This document shows, piece after piece, positions 15,567 through 17,347 of a stretch of DNA of 17,347 nucleotides. The notes beneath the pieces were generated by a model. The model searched no databases. It worked only from the letters and a program-made list of their open reading frames with translations, and had not been told where the DNA came from. The stretch's first letter is position 1. Every line of letters begins with the position of its first letter. This stretch comes from Lysobacterales bacterium UBA2790. GTDB lineage: Bacteria > Pseudomonadota > Gammaproteobacteria > Xanthomonadales > Xanthomonadaceae. A program made the translations under genes and the position numbers. The stretch lies in contig DEHW01000086.1 of assembly GCA_002352135.1 (NCBI GenBank), forward strand, positions 1 to 17,347. Reading direction: 5' to 3'.

Positions 15567-16248
15567 GAGCGGAGTCACCGCGCGGCGCGTAGCGGCGATC
15601 CAGCCAGATCGCCGCAGCCGTGCTCACCAGCACCGGAACAAACCAGGGCAGGATGCCCAAGGTCGGCGTTGTTTCGAGGCCCAGCCACTGCAATACCCGC
15701 CCAAGTCCGATCGAAAGAAACGCCACATGCGTTGCGGCGCCCGCGCCGAGCATGGCGCCAAGATGTTCGCGAATCCACCAACGTGGCGTTGGCAAGGGCT
15801 GCGCACGCCGTCGCCACATGCTCACCGCCAAGCCGATTCCGATCAGACTGAAGCCCATCATCAGCACTTGGCCCTGCCAGACGCCATAGCCCGCCACCAA
15901 GAGTCCGCCCAGACCGTTGCAAGCGGCCAGCACGAGATAGCGCGAATCGCGAAATCCGGCTTGCGTGGCCTTGCGTTGAATCGCGCGCCAGCCCAGCCAG
16001 CATGAGCTCAGCGTGATCAACACCAGATAGAGCAGGAAGATCGCGGTACCCGGACGACTCCGTGCGAAGAAGTAACCCGCCATCGGCACCGCTGTCAGCA
16101 TGATCGCGATCATCGCCAGCAGATAGATTTGCCCGCTACGCCGATGCAAGGGCGAGCCCTTGCGGGCCAGGGCGGCCAGCCAGAAGGTTGGCAAAGCGAT
16201 GGCACCGGCCAGACCATGCAGACTGACCAACATCGAATACAGCTCCAT
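15511..16248 (-). CDS. Multi-pass membrane protein, DUF2306-like
   Basis: This is a 245-residue hydrophobic protein with about six membrane spans. The first begins MLVSLHGLAGAIALPTFWLA, followed by HRRSGQIYLLAMIAIML, FLLYLVLITLSSCWLGW, YLVLAACNGLGGLLVAGYG, a GFSLIGIGLAVSMW segment and a last pair after REHLGAML. A histidine in helix 1 and the HRRSG loop recall DUF2306-type proteins, whose role is unknown; the match is by eye and weak. ATG 16248 is chosen for GGGAG 8 bases upstream. The last 19 codons (PRGDSALNAPLRQ region) overlap the lipoprotein gene on the other strand and are low in hydrophobicity. It is divergent from the histidine kinase across a 196-base region holding repeated sites, so the two may share control. 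Confidence 0.8.
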   Translation of the reverse strand: MELYSMLVSLHGLAGAIALPTFWLAALARKGSPLHRRSGQIYLLAMIAIMLTAVPMAGYFFARSRPGTAIFLLYLVLITLSSCWLGWRAIQRKATQAGFRDSRYLVLAACNGLGGLLVAGYGVWQGQVLMMGFSLIGIGLAVSMWRRRAQPLPTPRWWIREHLGAMLGAGAATHVAFLSIGLGRVLQWLGLETTPTLGILPWFVPVLVSTAAAIWLDRRYAPRGDSALNAPLRQVADPATPGGGR

Positions 16249-16290
16249 ACAGACATCTCCCATGCGATCGGTTGCCAGCGCAGAGCGCGC

Positions 16291-16306
16291 GGTCGACAGG
16301 TCGACA
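16291..16306. repeat. Tandem 8-bp repeat with a palindromic core
   Basis: GGTCGACA occurs twice head to tail without spacing, 43-58 bases upstream of the membrane-protein ATG. Each copy holds the palindrome GTCGAC. It may be a protein-binding site for that gene, or chance in GC-rich DNA. Confidence 0.35.
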
Positions 16307-16355
16307 CGCTTGCACTGGTGCTGCACAGCGTGGGCGTTCGCATCGCTGCGTGGCA

Positions 16356-16394
16356 GGTGAGCAAGGTCACCCGCGAAGGGTGAGAAAAGTCACC
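16356..16394. promoter_or_regulatory. Two tandem near-identical 16-bp dyads (operator-like) upstream of the histidine kinase
   Basis: Copies at 16356-16371 and 16379-16394 both read GGTGA-N6-TCACC and agree at 14 of 16 bases (consensus GGTGAGMAARGTCACC). They are separated by 7 bases, with centres 23 bp apart, so nearly on the same helix face. Dyads of this size fit dimeric response regulators of the NarL/LuxR type, the class partnered with the kinase encoded directly downstream. Autoregulation is therefore the simplest reading. The inner arms also form a TCACCC/GGGTGA hairpin with a 5-base loop, a consequence of the repeat. Confidence 0.6.
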
Positions 16395-16410
16395 TTCGGC
16401 CTGCGCGACC

Positions 16411-16438
16411 TTGTGGCGTGCGCCTCAGGCGGCATACT
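16411..16438 (+). promoter_or_regulatory. Candidate promoter of the histidine kinase gene
   Basis: TTGTGG and CATACT are separated by 16 bases. Transcription would begin at or next to the A of ATG 16445, which would make the message almost leaderless. The dyads would then be centred near -58 and -81, places used by activators. The hexamers are imperfect. Confidence 0.4.
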
Positions 16439-16444
16439 CGCGAC

Positions 16445-17347
16445 ATGACCGTCGACGTCCTCCCCATCCATTCACGCCGCTTTGCCTCCCAGTGCGTCGA
16501 GGTTTGCCGATCCCCATTGAACTGGGTCGCTGCCGCGACCTGGCTGGCGGTCACCCTGATCGTGCTGGAGCCCGCCCGCCTGCGCGCGGGAGACTTCACC
16601 GAATGGGCGGGACTGACCGCCTTGGCGACCATGTGGCTGGCCTATCTGTCGCTGGTCTGGAACGCCCGCCGCGAAGGTGCTGAGAACTTGCGTGCGGAAA
16701 TGTTGATGGTGCTGCAGGGTTTTGCTGTCCTGCTGGCCGACTACTGGCTGGCGGAAGGACAGACTTCGATCCTGCTGATCGTGGTGGCCGGTCAACTCAT
16801 GCATCTGCCGCAGCGTCGTCGTGCGGTCGCCTGGCTGCTGCTGTTCAACCTGCTGATGCTGGTCAGTTGGACGGCACGCCTTGGTCATCCTGCGCAGGTG
16901 CTGTTGTGGATGATGCCGATGCTGGCCTTCCAGGCCTTTTCCGCACTCACCAGTCACTACCATCTGCGCGCCGAGCAGACCCGCGACGCCCTCGCTGCAG
17001 CCAATGCCGAGCTGTTGGCCACCCAATGCCTACTGGAACAAAGCGCACGCGCGGGCGAGCGTCTGGCGCTGTCGCGCGAACTGCACGATGTCGCCGGTCA
17101 CAAACTTACCGCGCTGAAACTGCACCTGCGCCGCCTGGCGCGCGACTCGCAACTGGCGGATCGCGAAGAAGTGCGCATCAGCAGCGAACTGGCGGACGAA
17201 TTGCTGGCCGACATCCGTGGCGTGGTCAGCGAATTGCGCCGTCACGACGGGCTGGATCTGCGCGAATCCCTGCAAGCACTGGCGCGCCCGATTCCTGGTG
17301 TGAGCTTCGCCCTGCAACTTGACCCCGACCTGCGGGTGGCGGATGTC
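16445..17347 (+). CDS. Sensor histidine kinase, NarL/DesK type (3' end cut by window edge)
   Basis: The first 301 residues are present and the frame is open at the window end. The N-terminal half is a membrane sensor with about five or six hydrophobic spans (roughly 26-41, 54-72, 86-101, 107-121, 127-142, 150-168), with almost no extracytoplasmic domain, as in DesK-like kinases that sense the membrane. A coiled linker (about 172-205) leads to the HisKA_3 dimerisation domain with the phospho-acceptor His214 in LSRELHDVAGHKLTALKLHL. The ATP-binding domain begins near 270 and is cut off. The partner response regulator is expected just right of the window. The start at 16445 is supported by the hydrophobic segment that follows and the lack of any upstream in-frame coding signal; AGGCGG lies 10 bases or more before it. 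Confidence 0.92.
   Translation, partial: MTVDVLPIHSRRFASQCVEVCRSPLNWVAAATWLAVTLIVLEPARLRAGDFTEWAGLTALATMWLAYLSLVWNARREGAENLRAEMLMVLQGFAVLLADYWLAEGQTSILLIVVAGQLMHLPQRRRAVAWLLLFNLLMLVSWTARLGHPAQVLLWMMPMLAFQAFSALTSHYHLRAEQTRDALAAANAELLATQCLLEQSARAGERLALSRELHDVAGHKLTALKLHLRRLARDSQLADREEVRISSELADELLADIRGVVSELRRHDGLDLRESLQALARPIPGVSFALQLDPDLRVADV

Overview
The window is a dense, high-GC stretch of housekeeping genes from a gammaproteobacterium. It is probably a member of the Lysobacterales/Xanthomonadales. This rests on three points: the gene order rlmE-ftsH-folP with yhbY divergent, the cluster surE-pcm-yqaA-nlpD with smrA divergent, and a membrane-anchored SRPBCC/GyrI-type protein of a kind I associate with that order. 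I could not run a search, so genus and species stay open. I see no rRNA, tRNA, CRISPR array, insertion sequence or phage gene.

Layout. Positions 1-779 (minus) hold the start of an ABC-2 type exporter ATPase cut by the window edge. Positions 1005-2117 (minus) encode a membrane-anchored SRPBCC/GyrI-like protein with a strong terminator behind it. Positions 2291-3604 (minus) hold an exported PstS-like binding domain fused to an OmpA domain, interrupted by one in-frame TAA. Positions 3736-4593 (minus) encode a two-domain rhodanese. Positions 4766-5562 (minus) carry a DUF1289 protein and a CoA-type Nudix hydrolase that overlap by one base. Positions 5660-6340 (minus) encode a periplasmic FKBP prolyl isomerase with its own promoter and a perfect hairpin terminator. 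Positions 6434-9891 (minus) are rlmE-ftsH-folP in one tight operon. Positions 9959-10642 (plus) carry yhbY and an Mth938-domain gene. Positions 10674-13589 (minus) are surE-pcm-yqaA-nlpD, with each junction a 4-base ATGA overlap. Positions 13682-15566 (plus) hold an Smr-domain protein and a lipoprotein of the endonuclease/exonuclease/phosphatase fold. Positions 15511-16248 (minus) encode a multi-pass membrane protein that overlaps the previous gene tail to tail. From 16445 (plus) runs a NarL/DesK-type sensor histidine kinase cut by the right edge.

Functional themes. Most genes serve envelope and protein quality control: FtsH proteolysis, periplasmic prolyl isomerase, NlpD-type amidase activation, isoaspartyl repair and SurE. 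Others serve ribosome assembly (RlmE, YhbY), folate synthesis (FolP) and small-molecule housekeeping (Nudix, rhodanese).

No gene-free stretch exceeds 300 bases. The largest gaps are 780-1004 (holds a terminator), 16249-16444 (holds repeated operator-like sites), 2118-2290 (ribosome binding site, and a weak -10-like TATCCT on the minus strand at 2192-2197) and 4594-4765 (one weak hairpin). I see no obvious new multi-gene system. The two most notable signals are the nonsense codon in the PstS-like/OmpA gene and a pair of near-identical 16-base dyads upstream of the histidine kinase.
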